This document shows positions 7,032 to 14,040 of a stretch of DNA of 15,370 nucleotides, piece after piece. Under the pieces are notes generated by a model that saw only the letters and a list, made by a program, of their open reading frames with translations, had not been told where the DNA came from and ran no database searches. The stretch covers positions 1 to 15,370 of the forward strand of contig JAEXBA010000039.1 in NCBI GenBank assembly GCA_023457935.1, given 5' to 3'. Position 1 is the first letter of the stretch, and each line of letters begins with the position of its first letter. The translations under genes and the position numbers were made by a program. Origin of the DNA: Bacteroidota bacterium. GTDB lineage: Bacteria; Bacteroidota; Bacteroidia; Flavobacteriales; Weeksellaceae.

Positions 7032-8222
7032 TTAAAGCTCATCAATAATTTTCATAAGCGAATTTACGGAATTTTCCAGATTGAACGGCATCTCGTAATT
7101 CTTCAATTCCTGCTGGTATTTTTCAAAACTTTCCGGATTCTGCAGCGCCTGTTTCATTCCTTCGTAAATTCCTTCTTCAGAATTGTCTACAATTTTTCCG
7201 AGCTTTCCGTCCAGAAGCATTTCTCTAACGCCCGAAACATCTGTTGCGATGATATTTCTCTTCAAAGCCATGGCTTCAAAAAGTACAGTCGGAAATCCTT
7301 CATATCTCGAGCTTAAAATATAAAAATCGGCATTTTTAAAATAGGGATAGGGATTATCTGTAAAGCCAATCATTTCAGCGGTTTTATCAACACCGAGTTC
7401 TGATTTCAGTTTTTTGATGTTTTCGAAATCATAACCGTCGCCAACAATCTGAATCTGATGCGGAAAACCTTCATCAAGCAGTTTTTTGTGAACTTTCAGC
7501 AACCTGTCAAATCCTTTTTGCGGAAAAACGGTTCCCACGGAAACGAACTTTGGTTGATGGTTGATGGTTGTTGGTTGTTGGTTATGAGTGTTTTTGCAGT
7601 CTTGGTTCTCGGTTCTCGGATCTTGGCTCTTGACCAAAATTTCTTCGGTATCCAAAGGATTATAAATGCGGACAATTCTTGATTTTTCATCTTCATTTCG
7701 TGCCAGATTTTCAAAATCTTTCTGAATATGCTCCGAAATCACCATGATTTTATCAAAACCGAAAAATTTTCGGATTTCGTCGTCTGTATAATGATGAAAA
7801 TGGGTTTTCCTTAAATCGTTGTGAATCCAGACCATTTTTTTTGAACTTTTTAGGGAAGAATTCAGAATTTCATCCCGAAAACCGTGAATGGCAGCAAATT
7901 CAACATCATATTTCTTACCTTTCAGAACATTCTGATACAGCAGATTGGGGAATTTCTGCATTATTTTCTGATACAGCACGCGGAACGCTTTCTGCGGTAT
8001 ATCCTGAATGCGGTTGGTGGTGATCATTTCGCCTTTGTTCAGATAATGTACGTTGATCCATTCCGGAACTTCAGCCAGATATTTTCCGGAGTATAAATTC
8101 AGCAAAAGATCAATTTCATATTTGTCTTCTGGGAGATTTTTCAGAAAAGTTACCAGAACTTTTTCTGCGCCGCCATGCCGCAAAGAGCCGATTCTGATGA
8201 GGATTTTCTTTTTCTGAGGCAT
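7032..8222 (-). CDS. GT4-family glycosyltransferase with a repeat-derived linker insertion
   Basis: This GT-B fold retaining glycosyltransferase has 396 residues. The N-terminal Rossmann domain starts with ILIRIGSLRHGGAEKVLV (7-24) and the C-terminal sugar-nucleotide domain with FVSVGTVFPQKGFDRLL (226-242). The donor-binding E-x7-E motif is E308-E316 in YEGFPTVLFEAMA. It starts with an ATG that overlaps the upstream stop by one base (TAATG), suggesting coupled translation. Residues 197-224 are a polar Q/N/T-rich stretch (QDPRTENQ, NQQPTTINHQP) encoded by an array of 7-bp DNA repeats. The related GT4 encoded at 8779-9951 has a shorter ordinary linker there, so the stretch is an in-frame insertion between domains. 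It probably adds a sugar to a lipid-linked surface glycan. Confidence 0.93.
   Translation of the reverse strand: MPQKKKILIRIGSLRHGGAEKVLVTFLKNLPEDKYEIDLLLNLYSGKYLAEVPEWINVHYLNKGEMITTNRIQDIPQKAFRVLYQKIMQKFPNLLYQNVLKGKKYDVEFAAIHGFRDEILNSSLKSSKKMVWIHNDLRKTHFHHYTDDEIRKFFGFDKIMVISEHIQKDFENLARNEDEKSRIVRIYNPLDTEEILVKSQDPRTENQDCKNTHNQQPTTINHQPKFVSVGTVFPQKGFDRLLKVHKKLLDEGFPHQIQIVGDGYDFENIKKLKSELGVDKTAEMIGFTDNPYPYFKNADFYILSSRYEGFPTVLFEAMALKRNIIATDVSGVREMLLDGKLGKIVDNSEEGIYEGMKQALQNPESFEKYQQELKNYEMPFNLENSVNSLMKIIDEL
7552..7635 (-). repeat. In-frame heptanucleotide repeat block inside a glycosyltransferase gene
   Basis: The plus strand shows five units of about GGTTGNT (7552-7586), a 14-nt degenerate spacer, then five units of about CTYGGNT (7601-7635). 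Total length is 84 bp, equal to 12 heptads and 28 codons, so the frame is kept. It falls exactly between the two Rossmann domains. Confidence 0.88.
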
Positions 8223-8782
8223 TATTTCACCGGTTTGTAGGTGTGCGGAAGATTATTAATCAAGTGTTGCTCAAGTTTTTTTCGGTCCGCTTCGAGTTCC
8301 AAAGGATATTCTGTGTTGTTTTTCAGAAGTCTTTCTCCATATTCATCAATCGTGCAGATGAATTTTGCCGGTATTCCCGCATAAACCGAATTATCAGGAA
8401 CTGATGAACTGACAATGCTCAAAGAACCGACAATACAGTTGTTGCCGACAGAAACTCCCGGCATCAAAATGCTTCCTTTTCCGATAAAAGTGTTGTTTCC
8501 GATTTTGATTCTGCCGAAATTCCTTCCGTCTTTAAATTTTTCAATGCGTTTTGTCACTCTTGCGTCGCCGCCATGATTGATGAATCCTACATTTTCTGCA
8601 ATCGTCACATTATCGCCTATTTCAATAAGAAAAGGTTCAGATCCGAAATTAGGAATTCCCTGAACATACAGGTTTTTCCCCACTTTTAAGCCACGGTGTT
8701 TGGCAGTTTCAATAGTGGCGGTTTTCACCAGGTTCTGGTAAATGTCGCGGATTTTCAGAACAATTCTGTAAAAAAATATCAT
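8222..8782 (-). CDS. Left-handed beta-helix acyltransferase (WbbJ/Vat-like)
   Basis: The 186-residue hexapeptide-repeat acyltransferase has a helical N-terminus (about 1-30), then beta-helix coils such as LKVGKNLYVQG, IEIGDNVTIAENV, IKIGNNTFIGKGSIL and VSVGNNCIVGSLSIV (about 32-125). The loop FINHGGDARV (68-76) carries the likely catalytic histidine H70, and SVPDNSVYAGIPAKFI (127-142) closes the domain. It probably transfers an acetyl group from acetyl-CoA to a sugar hydroxyl or amine of the glycan. Its start overlaps the upstream GT4 stop by 4 nt (ATGA) and its stop overlaps the next start by one base, so it belongs to a translationally coupled operon. Confidence 0.9.
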   Translation of the reverse strand: MIFFYRIVLKIRDIYQNLVKTATIETAKHRGLKVGKNLYVQGIPNFGSEPFLIEIGDNVTIAENVGFINHGGDARVTKRIEKFKDGRNFGRIKIGNNTFIGKGSILMPGVSVGNNCIVGSLSIVSSSVPDNSVYAGIPAKFICTIDEYGERLLKNNTEYPLELEADRKKLEQHLINNLPHTYKPVK

Positions 8783-9951
8783 GAGCGGTCTTTCACTAAG
8801 TTTTCAATAATTTCTTCCACCGCTTTGAATATTTTATCATTATCAAAGCGGCTTTCAATCGTCGTGAGATTTTCCTTCAAGCCTTGAACCAGGTCATGAT
8901 CTGTCAGAAATTTTTTCATGGCAATGTACATTTCTTCAGTATCATAACTGATTAGATACCCCGTTTTCTTATGTTCCATCATCGTGGCAACGTCGCCGGT
9001 ATCAGTTGCGATCGCAGGTTTTTGTAAAATCAGTGCCTCGGCCAAAACAAGAGGCCAGGCTTCGCTTTCGGAAGGCATGATGAAGAAATCAGCTTTTTTC
9101 AGATAAGGATACGGGTTCATTTTGTTTCCGGCTAAAATGAACGATTCCTCAACTTTTTTTTCTGAAATCTGCTTTCTGAGGTTTTCCTTTTCTTCTCCGT
9201 CTCCCAAAATCAGAATTTTGTGTGGAAATCCTTCGGAAATGAGCTTTGCGTGAGCATCAATGAGTTTATGATATCCTTTTCTGGTGTGAAGACGTCCAAC
9301 GGAAACAAAAACAGGAAATTCAGCTTCCGGAAAATCTGAAATATTTTCTTCCGCTTTTTTCTTGATTTCTTCAACAGGAATTGCATTGATAATCACACTT
9401 TCAGCCGGATATTTTAAGTTGGGATGATGCTCATGCATCAAATCTTTTGTTCGCAGTGAACAGTACACCATGTGATCGAATTTTGGAAAATTCTTCAGAA
9501 TGTTCGGAACCAAGGGCTGAAGTTTTGGCAACTGAATTTCAGAGTGAAACCAACCTATTTTTTTTGATTTTTTGTTGGTAGAGTTTAAAACGGGATCAAA
9601 ATCGTTATACGTCATTGCGATTTCGATATCATAACTGTCTCTCAGAAGCTCATGATCTATAATTTCAGGTTTTTTTGCCAGTTTCTCCAGTTTGTGTTTG
9701 CGATTTAGAAGCTGCAGTTTCTGGATGAGTGGATTTTTAGAAAAATGTTCTTTTCCTTTTGTTAAAACCACTTTTCGTACGTGCGCAGGGATTTCATTAC
9801 GAAGTTCTCCCTGGTCTAAATTCAGCAACACCGTCATCTCAAATTTATCCGGATTGAGATTGTTCAGTAAACTTAGCATCACCTTCTCAACGCCACCCAT
9901 TTCCATCGAGCGGTGCCGAAACAGAATTTTTATTTTTTTGTTTTCAGACAT
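8779..9951 (-). CDS. GT4-family glycosyltransferase
   Basis: The 390-residue GT-B retaining glycosyltransferase begins with KIKILFRHRSMEMGGVEKVML (6-26), in the glycine-rich acceptor-domain loop. The second domain begins at FVSVGRLHTRKGYHKLIDAH (215-234), followed by ILGDGEEKENL, and the donor E-x7-E pair is E297 and E305 in SEAWPLVLAEAL. It is a clear paralogue of the GT4 at 7032-8222 (shared SEGFPH/DEGFPH and NPYPYLKKADF/NPYPYFKNADF blocks) but without the repeat insertion in the linker. It starts 3 nt after the stop of the frameshifted GT2 gene and overlaps the next gene by 4 nt. Confidence 0.95.
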   Translation of the reverse strand: MSENKKIKILFRHRSMEMGGVEKVMLSLLNNLNPDKFEMTVLLNLDQGELRNEIPAHVRKVVLTKGKEHFSKNPLIQKLQLLNRKHKLEKLAKKPEIIDHELLRDSYDIEIAMTYNDFDPVLNSTNKKSKKIGWFHSEIQLPKLQPLVPNILKNFPKFDHMVYCSLRTKDLMHEHHPNLKYPAESVIINAIPVEEIKKKAEENISDFPEAEFPVFVSVGRLHTRKGYHKLIDAHAKLISEGFPHKILILGDGEEKENLRKQISEKKVEESFILAGNKMNPYPYLKKADFFIMPSESEAWPLVLAEALILQKPAIATDTGDVATMMEHKKTGYLISYDTEEMYIAMKKFLTDHDLVQGLKENLTTIESRFDNDKIFKAVEEIIENLVKDRS

Positions 9952-9954
9952 ATT

Positions 9955-10790
9955 TTAGTAATTCTGAAACAGCAATTTCAGTTTTTTCAAAATTCGGAAT
10001 TTTATTCCGTTCTGATAGTCCAAAAGAGCGAAGATTTCTTCTTCACCGGTAAATTTTTCGGGCACTTTCTTGCCGTTAATGATTTTGATGCGGCGCCTTT
10101 TTATGGCGTCAAAGATTACTTCTCCCCAAAATGCGTATGATTTTTTTTTGTTGTTATTTTGTGAAATTCCTCCGTCATGCTTTCGGTATAGATAATTGGA
10201 ATCATCGATAAATATTACTTTGCCTTTTTCATACATTTTAAGGTAAAGGTCTTGATCCTCAGATATTTGAAACTTGGGATTCATTTTTTCGTTTTTTTCA
10301 TATACTTCTTTTCTAAAGTTTACGAAATGAGCGATTTTCACAGGATAATTAAAGAAAAAACGGTCGTTGTTTGGAACCTGCATTGCTGCTTTGAAGGGAG
10401 CGATCGGTTTTAGATCCTTGTCGCGGGTGACAAATCTTGAATAAGTCAATACCACTTCAGGGAAATTACTAAAAACTTGCATTGCTTTTTCGATAGCATT
10501 GGGCAATATGGCATCATCCGGATCTACGAAGCCACAAATTTCTCCTTCAGCAAGTTCAATCAGCTGAGATTTTGTAAGTCCAACACCGCTGTTTTTTTCA
10601 TTTTCATAAAACTTAACACGTGGATCGCTGTTAATAATGTCCAAAACTGCTTTTTTTTCAGCCGGTTCTGAAGCATCTCCAGCACTATTGCTTCCCAGTT
10701 TGTATAGGTTTGTTTCAAAAGGCTTGCATAGCAGTCGGGAAACAGTTTCGAGTTATTGTAATGTGCAATAAGGACAGAAAATTTCATCAT
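9955..10790 (-). pseudogene. GT2-family glycosyltransferase broken by a one-base frameshift
   Basis: Two frames make one GT2 protein. The first frame reads from the ATG at 10790 through MMKFSVLIAHYNNS to about residue 38 (EAIVLE). The second gives DASEPAEKKAVLDIINSD and continues through GFVDPDDAILPN (the DxD-type donor motif) and ISEDQDLYLKMYEKG to the stop at 9955. The break fits one missing base at about 10677-10678, where the paralogue reads IVDDCSKPEE. Restoring one base gives exactly 278 residues, close to the 288-residue paralogue. A nearby A8 tract (10651-10658) is the other place where adding one base restores the frame. It may be a true pseudogene, a phase-variable state or a sequence error. 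It lies 15 nt after its paralogue and 3 nt before the GT4 gene. Confidence 0.85.
10759..10787 (-). repeat. 29-bp direct repeat, copy in frameshifted GT2 gene
   Basis: This segment is identical over 29 bp to 11644-11672, both beginning at the ATG of a GT2 gene and encoding MKFSVLIAH. Silent positions are identical too, although the two genes diverge strongly downstream. It marks tandem duplication or recent gene conversion. Confidence 0.85.
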
Positions 10791-10805
10791 GGTTTTTTAG
10801 TTTTT

Positions 10806-11672
10806 TTATCTCATTATTTTTTCAAGAAAATGAAATACTTTATTAAAGCGTGATAATACCTCGACTTTCATTAGATTTCGAAAGATTTTTCTTTTTAATG
10901 TATTCCGGTGATTAAAGATAAACTTCGGAAGATTTTGAATTTCATTTACAGAAATATTGTCTAATACTTTTATGTTTCGTCTTTTAAGTGTGTGCAAAAG
11001 TACTTCATGCCAGTTCTCGTATAGCCTTTTCTTCTTTTCTGGATGCTGTGATACTCCCTTTTCGTGGGTTCTGTAAAGGTAGAGGGGCTTAGCTAAAAAT
11101 TTGAAACTTCCTTTTTCGTAAAGTTTGAGATAAAGATCCTGATCGACAGATGATGATAGTTCGGGGTTGATCGCGGATGTTTTAAAGTATTTTTTTCTTT
11201 TGAAGGCAAAAAAATGGTTTACGGACAGGAAAATGTTAAAGAAGTACTTGTCGTCATTAATTATTTGTCGGGAGCTTTCAAAGATGTTTTGAATCGTCAA
11301 GTCGTCTCCGCACATATAAAACTGGGAATAAACAGCTACACAATTTCGCTTATTGATAAAACGGTACATAGCTTCAATTGCATCATGCGTTAAAGCATCA
11401 TCGGGATCAACAAAACCACATATATCTCCTGATGCCAGCTTTACACAACGGTTTTTAGTAAATCCAACTCCTTTATTCTCCTCGTTAACAAATAACTTAA
11501 ACCTTTCATCAGTCCCAATTATTTGTTTTATATTTTCCAACTCCTCAGGTTTAGAACAGTCATCTACTATAATCACTTCAAAATCACGAAAGGTTTGCTC
11601 CTTTAAAGATTTAAAACAGTCTTTAAAGAAGAAAGAATTATTATAATGTGCAATAAGGACAGAAAATTTCAT
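10806..11672 (-). CDS. GT2-family glycosyltransferase
   Basis: The 288-residue inverting GT-A glycosyltransferase opens with KFSVLIAHYNN (2-12). It has the nucleotide-binding VDDCS (36-40), with D37/D38, and the metal-binding FVDPDDA (87-93). SVDQDLYLKLYEKG (175-188) holds the probable catalytic base region. A basic C-terminal segment has no clear transmembrane helix, so the protein is probably cytoplasmic or peripheral at the inner membrane. It is the intact paralogue of the frameshifted GT2 at 9955-10790. Its ATG overlaps the upstream acetyltransferase stop by one base (TAATG). The donor sugar cannot be read from the sequence. Confidence 0.94.
   Translation of the reverse strand: MKFSVLIAHYNNSFFFKDCFKSLKEQTFRDFEVIIVDDCSKPEELENIKQIIGTDERFKLFVNEENKGVGFTKNRCVKLASGDICGFVDPDDALTHDAIEAMYRFINKRNCVAVYSQFYMCGDDLTIQNIFESSRQIINDDKYFFNIFLSVNHFFAFKRKKYFKTSAINPELSSSVDQDLYLKLYEKGSFKFLAKPLYLYRTHEKGVSQHPEKKKRLYENWHEVLLHTLKRRNIKVLDNISVNEIQNLPKFIFNHRNTLKRKIFRNLMKVEVLSRFNKVFHFLEKIMR
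11644..11672 (-). repeat. 29-bp direct repeat, copy in intact GT2 gene
   Basis: This is the identical partner of 10759-10787. The copies are 885 bp apart in direct orientation, so recombination between them would remove one GT2 gene length. Confidence 0.85.
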
Positions 11673-12223
11673 TATAAAAATTTTAATTCTTGTGAATTAA
11701 CAACTTTGGAATTGTCCGGAATATCTTTGTAAATAGTACATCCTGAACCTATAATACAGTTATCACCTATTGTCACGCCCTTCAATACTGTTACATTGCT
11801 TCCTAACCAGCAGTTTTTCCCGATCATAACGGCAGATTTTGTGAATTCCGAATGGGAAACTTTTAATCCGTTTTCAGTTCGTTCGTATTGATGATTGTGA
11901 TCGTAAATCTTTACGTTTTCGCCAAACAGCGTGTTTTCCCCAATGGAAATTTGCTCCAGACAGTTGATCGAACAAAAATTATTTAAAAAAACGTTATTTC
12001 CGATTTCTAAAGTTGCGTTATTATGAACAATAATGTGGACGGAATTTCGGATGTCGAAATCTTTTCCAATACTAACTTTTTGTAAGTTAGGATACAAAAG
12101 AAACTTGTTGTTAGTACCGATTTTTGGACTTCCGGCTAGCATAGTATTTTTATGTGACGACAGCAGATGAAGCTGTTTTCGGCGATCCAGGTTTTCGATC
12201 AAAGAGAATAGTTTTTCCAACAT
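11672..12223 (-). CDS. Hexapeptide-repeat O-acetyltransferase (WbbJ-like)
   Basis: The 183-residue left-handed beta-helix acetyltransferase has coils VSIGKDFDIRN, LEIGNNVFLNN, ISIGENTLFGENV, VMIGKNCWLGSNV and VTIGDNCIIGSGC (about 50-162). The catalytic-site signature DHNHQYE is at 108-114, with H109 and H111, the standard arrangement in sugar O-acetyltransferases of the maltose/galactoside acetyltransferase and WbbJ type. The usual DIPDNSKVV cap is at 168-176. It is the first gene of the minus-strand polysaccharide operon, behind a promoter element only about 7 nt upstream of the ATG, which predicts a nearly leaderless transcript. It likely decorates the glycan with acetyl groups. Confidence 0.92.
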   Translation of the reverse strand: MLEKLFSLIENLDRRKQLHLLSSHKNTMLAGSPKIGTNNKFLLYPNLQKVSIGKDFDIRNSVHIIVHNNATLEIGNNVFLNNFCSINCLEQISIGENTLFGENVKIYDHNHQYERTENGLKVSHSEFTKSAVMIGKNCWLGSNVTVLKGVTIGDNCIIGSGCTIYKDIPDNSKVVNSQELKFL

Positions 12224-12230
12224 GATGATG

Positions 12231-12238
12231 CAAATATA
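12231..12238 (-). promoter_or_regulatory. Bacteroidota-type -7 promoter element (TATATTTG) for the polysaccharide operon
   Basis: The minus strand reads TATATTTGCATCATC before the ATG at 12223. The element ends 7 nt before the start codon, so transcription should begin within a few bases of the ATG. No -33 TTG is obvious. Confidence 0.55.
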
Positions 12239-12267
12239 AAAGTTTTACTAATTCATGCTTAAATTAG

Positions 12268-12275
12268 TACTTTTG
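12268..12275 (+). promoter_or_regulatory. Bacteroidota-type -7 promoter element (TACTTTTG) for the methyltransferase gene
   Basis: TACTTTTG fits TAnnTTTG and lies 19 nt before the GTG start at 12295. It is divergent from, and about 30 bp away from, the promoter of the polysaccharide operon. Confidence 0.55.
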
Positions 12276-12294
12276 TGCCGATAAAAAATACAAG

Positions 12295-13068
12295 GTGAGC
12301 GAATTAATTAGAGTTTCCAAAACTTTTTTTGGATATTTGAAAAGGCCGGATCTATATCCTGAACTTGGAAGAAAAATTTTCAAGAATATTTTTAACCGCG
12401 GAAGTGCTCTTAAAGGAAAAGAGAAAACCAATATTTGGGCTAAAAGCCAAGCGGTTTCGCAAAGAGAAGCAATCAAAAAACTGTTCGGGGTGGAAATGCA
12501 AAGTTTTGCTGAGCTTTTTCCTGAAGTAATGCAAACAGCTGAAGCCAAACAGAAGTCGTGTCCTGTAAAAATGGGTGGAGCGGGAGCTCTGGAACTCATT
12601 TATTATGCCTGTGAATATACAAATGCAAAATATGTGGTGGAAACTGGTGTAGCGTATGGTTGGTCGTCCCTTGCAGCTTTGGTTTCGCTGGAAAAAAGAG
12701 ACGGTAAGCTTTATAGTTCCGACATGCCTTATTTGGGTCAGGATGCCGACCAGTATGTAGGTTATGTAGTTCCTGAAAAATTAAAAAAAATCTGGAAACT
12801 GTTCCGTTTTGCCGACCGGGAGTCTTTGCCTAAAATTTTTGGAGAGCACGGAAGTTTCGATGTTGTTCATTACGACTCCGACAAAGCATACGAAGGAATG
12901 ACGTGGGCTTACACGCAACTTTATCCTCAACTAAAAAAGGGTGGAGTGTTCATCAGCGACGACATCAATGACAACTCTGCCTTTCAGGATTTCTGTGAGA
13001 AGAATGGGATTGAGCCGACGGTGGTGGATTTTGAAGGGAAGTATGTCGGTGTGTTTTTGAAGAACTAG
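12295..13068 (+). CDS. Class I SAM-dependent methyltransferase
   Basis: The 257-residue Rossmann-fold methyltransferase has motif I in YVVETGVAYGWSS (113-125), binding S-adenosylmethionine, an acidic residue after beta-2 in LYSSDMP (D143), and FDVVHYDSDKAYEG (188-201) with the later SDDIND (221-226). The pattern resembles the Methyltransf_24/TylF-like group that methylates sugar or small-molecule hydroxyls. It starts at GTG: this position fits the promoter element 19 nt upstream, and the next in-frame methionine is near residue 68, too late. It is the only plus-strand gene in the polysaccharide cluster and meets the next gene tail-to-tail with a 3-nt gap and no visible terminator. A role in O-methylating the glycan is inferred from context. 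Confidence 0.88.
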   Translation: MSELIRVSKTFFGYLKRPDLYPELGRKIFKNIFNRGSALKGKEKTNIWAKSQAVSQREAIKKLFGVEMQSFAELFPEVMQTAEAKQKSCPVKMGGAGALELIYYACEYTNAKYVVETGVAYGWSSLAALVSLEKRDGKLYSSDMPYLGQDADQYVGYVVPEKLKKIWKLFRFADRESLPKIFGEHGSFDVVHYDSDKAYEGMTWAYTQLYPQLKKGGVFISDDINDNSAFQDFCEKNGIEPTVVDFEGKYVGVFLKN

Positions 13069-13071
13069 AAC

Positions 13072-14010
13072 TCAGAACAGTTCTTTCCTAAAATTAATGT
13101 TATACAGCCCGCTTCTAATACTCCTGAAATCTTTTACCAGATATTTCAGAATCATACTCCATTTTTTCAGCAAAGGCGCATTCGCAATTTCAAAACTTCT
13201 GTGAATTCTTTTGATGTGCAGCAGTTGTTCCTTAGGCATTTTAGGTTCATTTTGTGCCCAGTTTTTCAGATGTTTCCAAAGCAAAACTCTTGTTGACGCC
13301 GGTTTTACTTTTCCGGAATCAACTTGGGAAATCCGGTTGCTTTCATGAACACCGCGAACGGCAACAGGTTCGTTCAAAATTCCGGGATAAAGGTTGTTGT
13401 AGAAAGCCAGCCGCATCAGAAAATCAGTATCTTGGTGAAGTTTCAAATCGGTTTTCATCAGGGCGTCCATTTTGTCTAATGCAGATTTTGTGATCGTTAA
13501 AGCATCGATACTGAACAATCCGAAACTTCCGCGCATACCGATGAGCCCGGGAAAAACGTCCCTGGGTGGATGATTTTTGTGAACCGTCGTCAATTTATCT
13601 TGGTAAATACTGAAATATTGTTCTTTCGCCTTCTCGGACCAATAATGGACTCCGATTGCGCCGTAAACTCCATCCACATCAGGATTTTTGAATAATTCTC
13701 TTTCTGCATCAAAACGGTTTGGAAGAAAAAAATCATCCGCATCCAAAAAAGCGATGAAATCTCCCGTAGCATTTCTCATCCCCACGTTTCTACTTTCGCC
13801 TGCTCCGTGGTTTCCTTTATCTGGATGCTGAAAAAGTTTTACCCTTTCGTGCTTTTCGGCCAAAGTTTTACAAACTTCCAAAGCGTTGTCGGGAGATTTG
13901 TCTTCCACCAAAATCACTTCAAAAACCTCATCAAACTGCAGCGCAGATTCTACCGCATTGGTGACATATTTTTCAGCATTGTAAACGGGAATGATAACAG
14001 AGATTTTCAT
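13072..14010 (-). CDS. GT2-family glycosyltransferase
   Basis: The 312-residue GT-A inverting glycosyltransferase opens with MKISVIIPVYNAEKYV. It has the nucleotide site LVEDKSPD (34-41), with E36/D37, the metal-binding FLDADDFFLPNRF (88-100) and the catalytic-region LHQDTDFLMRLAF (191-203). A shared signature GNHGAGESRN (66-75) links it to the next gene upstream, from which it is a clear duplicate. Its C-terminus is basic and probably peripheral to the membrane. A near match to the -7 element (TATATTCG on the minus strand, 14022-14029) lies 12 nt upstream, but the 30-nt gap also permits co-transcription with the upstream GT2. Confidence 0.94.
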   Translation of the reverse strand: MKISVIIPVYNAEKYVTNAVESALQFDEVFEVILVEDKSPDNALEVCKTLAEKHERVKLFQHPDKGNHGAGESRNVGMRNATGDFIAFLDADDFFLPNRFDAERELFKNPDVDGVYGAIGVHYWSEKAKEQYFSIYQDKLTTVHKNHPPRDVFPGLIGMRGSFGLFSIDALTITKSALDKMDALMKTDLKLHQDTDFLMRLAFYNNLYPGILNEPVAVRGVHESNRISQVDSGKVKPASTRVLLWKHLKNWAQNEPKMPKEQLLHIKRIHRSFEIANAPLLKKWSMILKYLVKDFRSIRSGLYNINFRKELF

Positions 14011-14040
14011 GCAGAAGCGTGCGAATATAATTAATATAAT

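Noticed and set aside
7552..7635. Heptad repeats as a CRISPR array
   Set aside because: The units are 7 bp, contiguous and degenerate, without spacers, and lie inside a coding frame.
9150..9160. Poly-T run in the GT4 gene as a phase-variable tract
   Set aside because: Runs of 7-8 A/T are frequent in this AT-rich genome and the frame is intact, so nothing marks this one as special.
9955..10644. Stand-alone 229-residue GT2 gene starting at TTG 10644
   Set aside because: It lacks the first beta strand and nucleotide-binding segment, which are present in the adjacent upstream frame; the two frames are one frameshifted gene.
12264..12599. 111-residue minus-strand open frame across the methyltransferase start
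   Set aside because: It is antisense to the conserved N-terminal half of the methyltransferase and crosses the divergent promoter region; no protein-like features.
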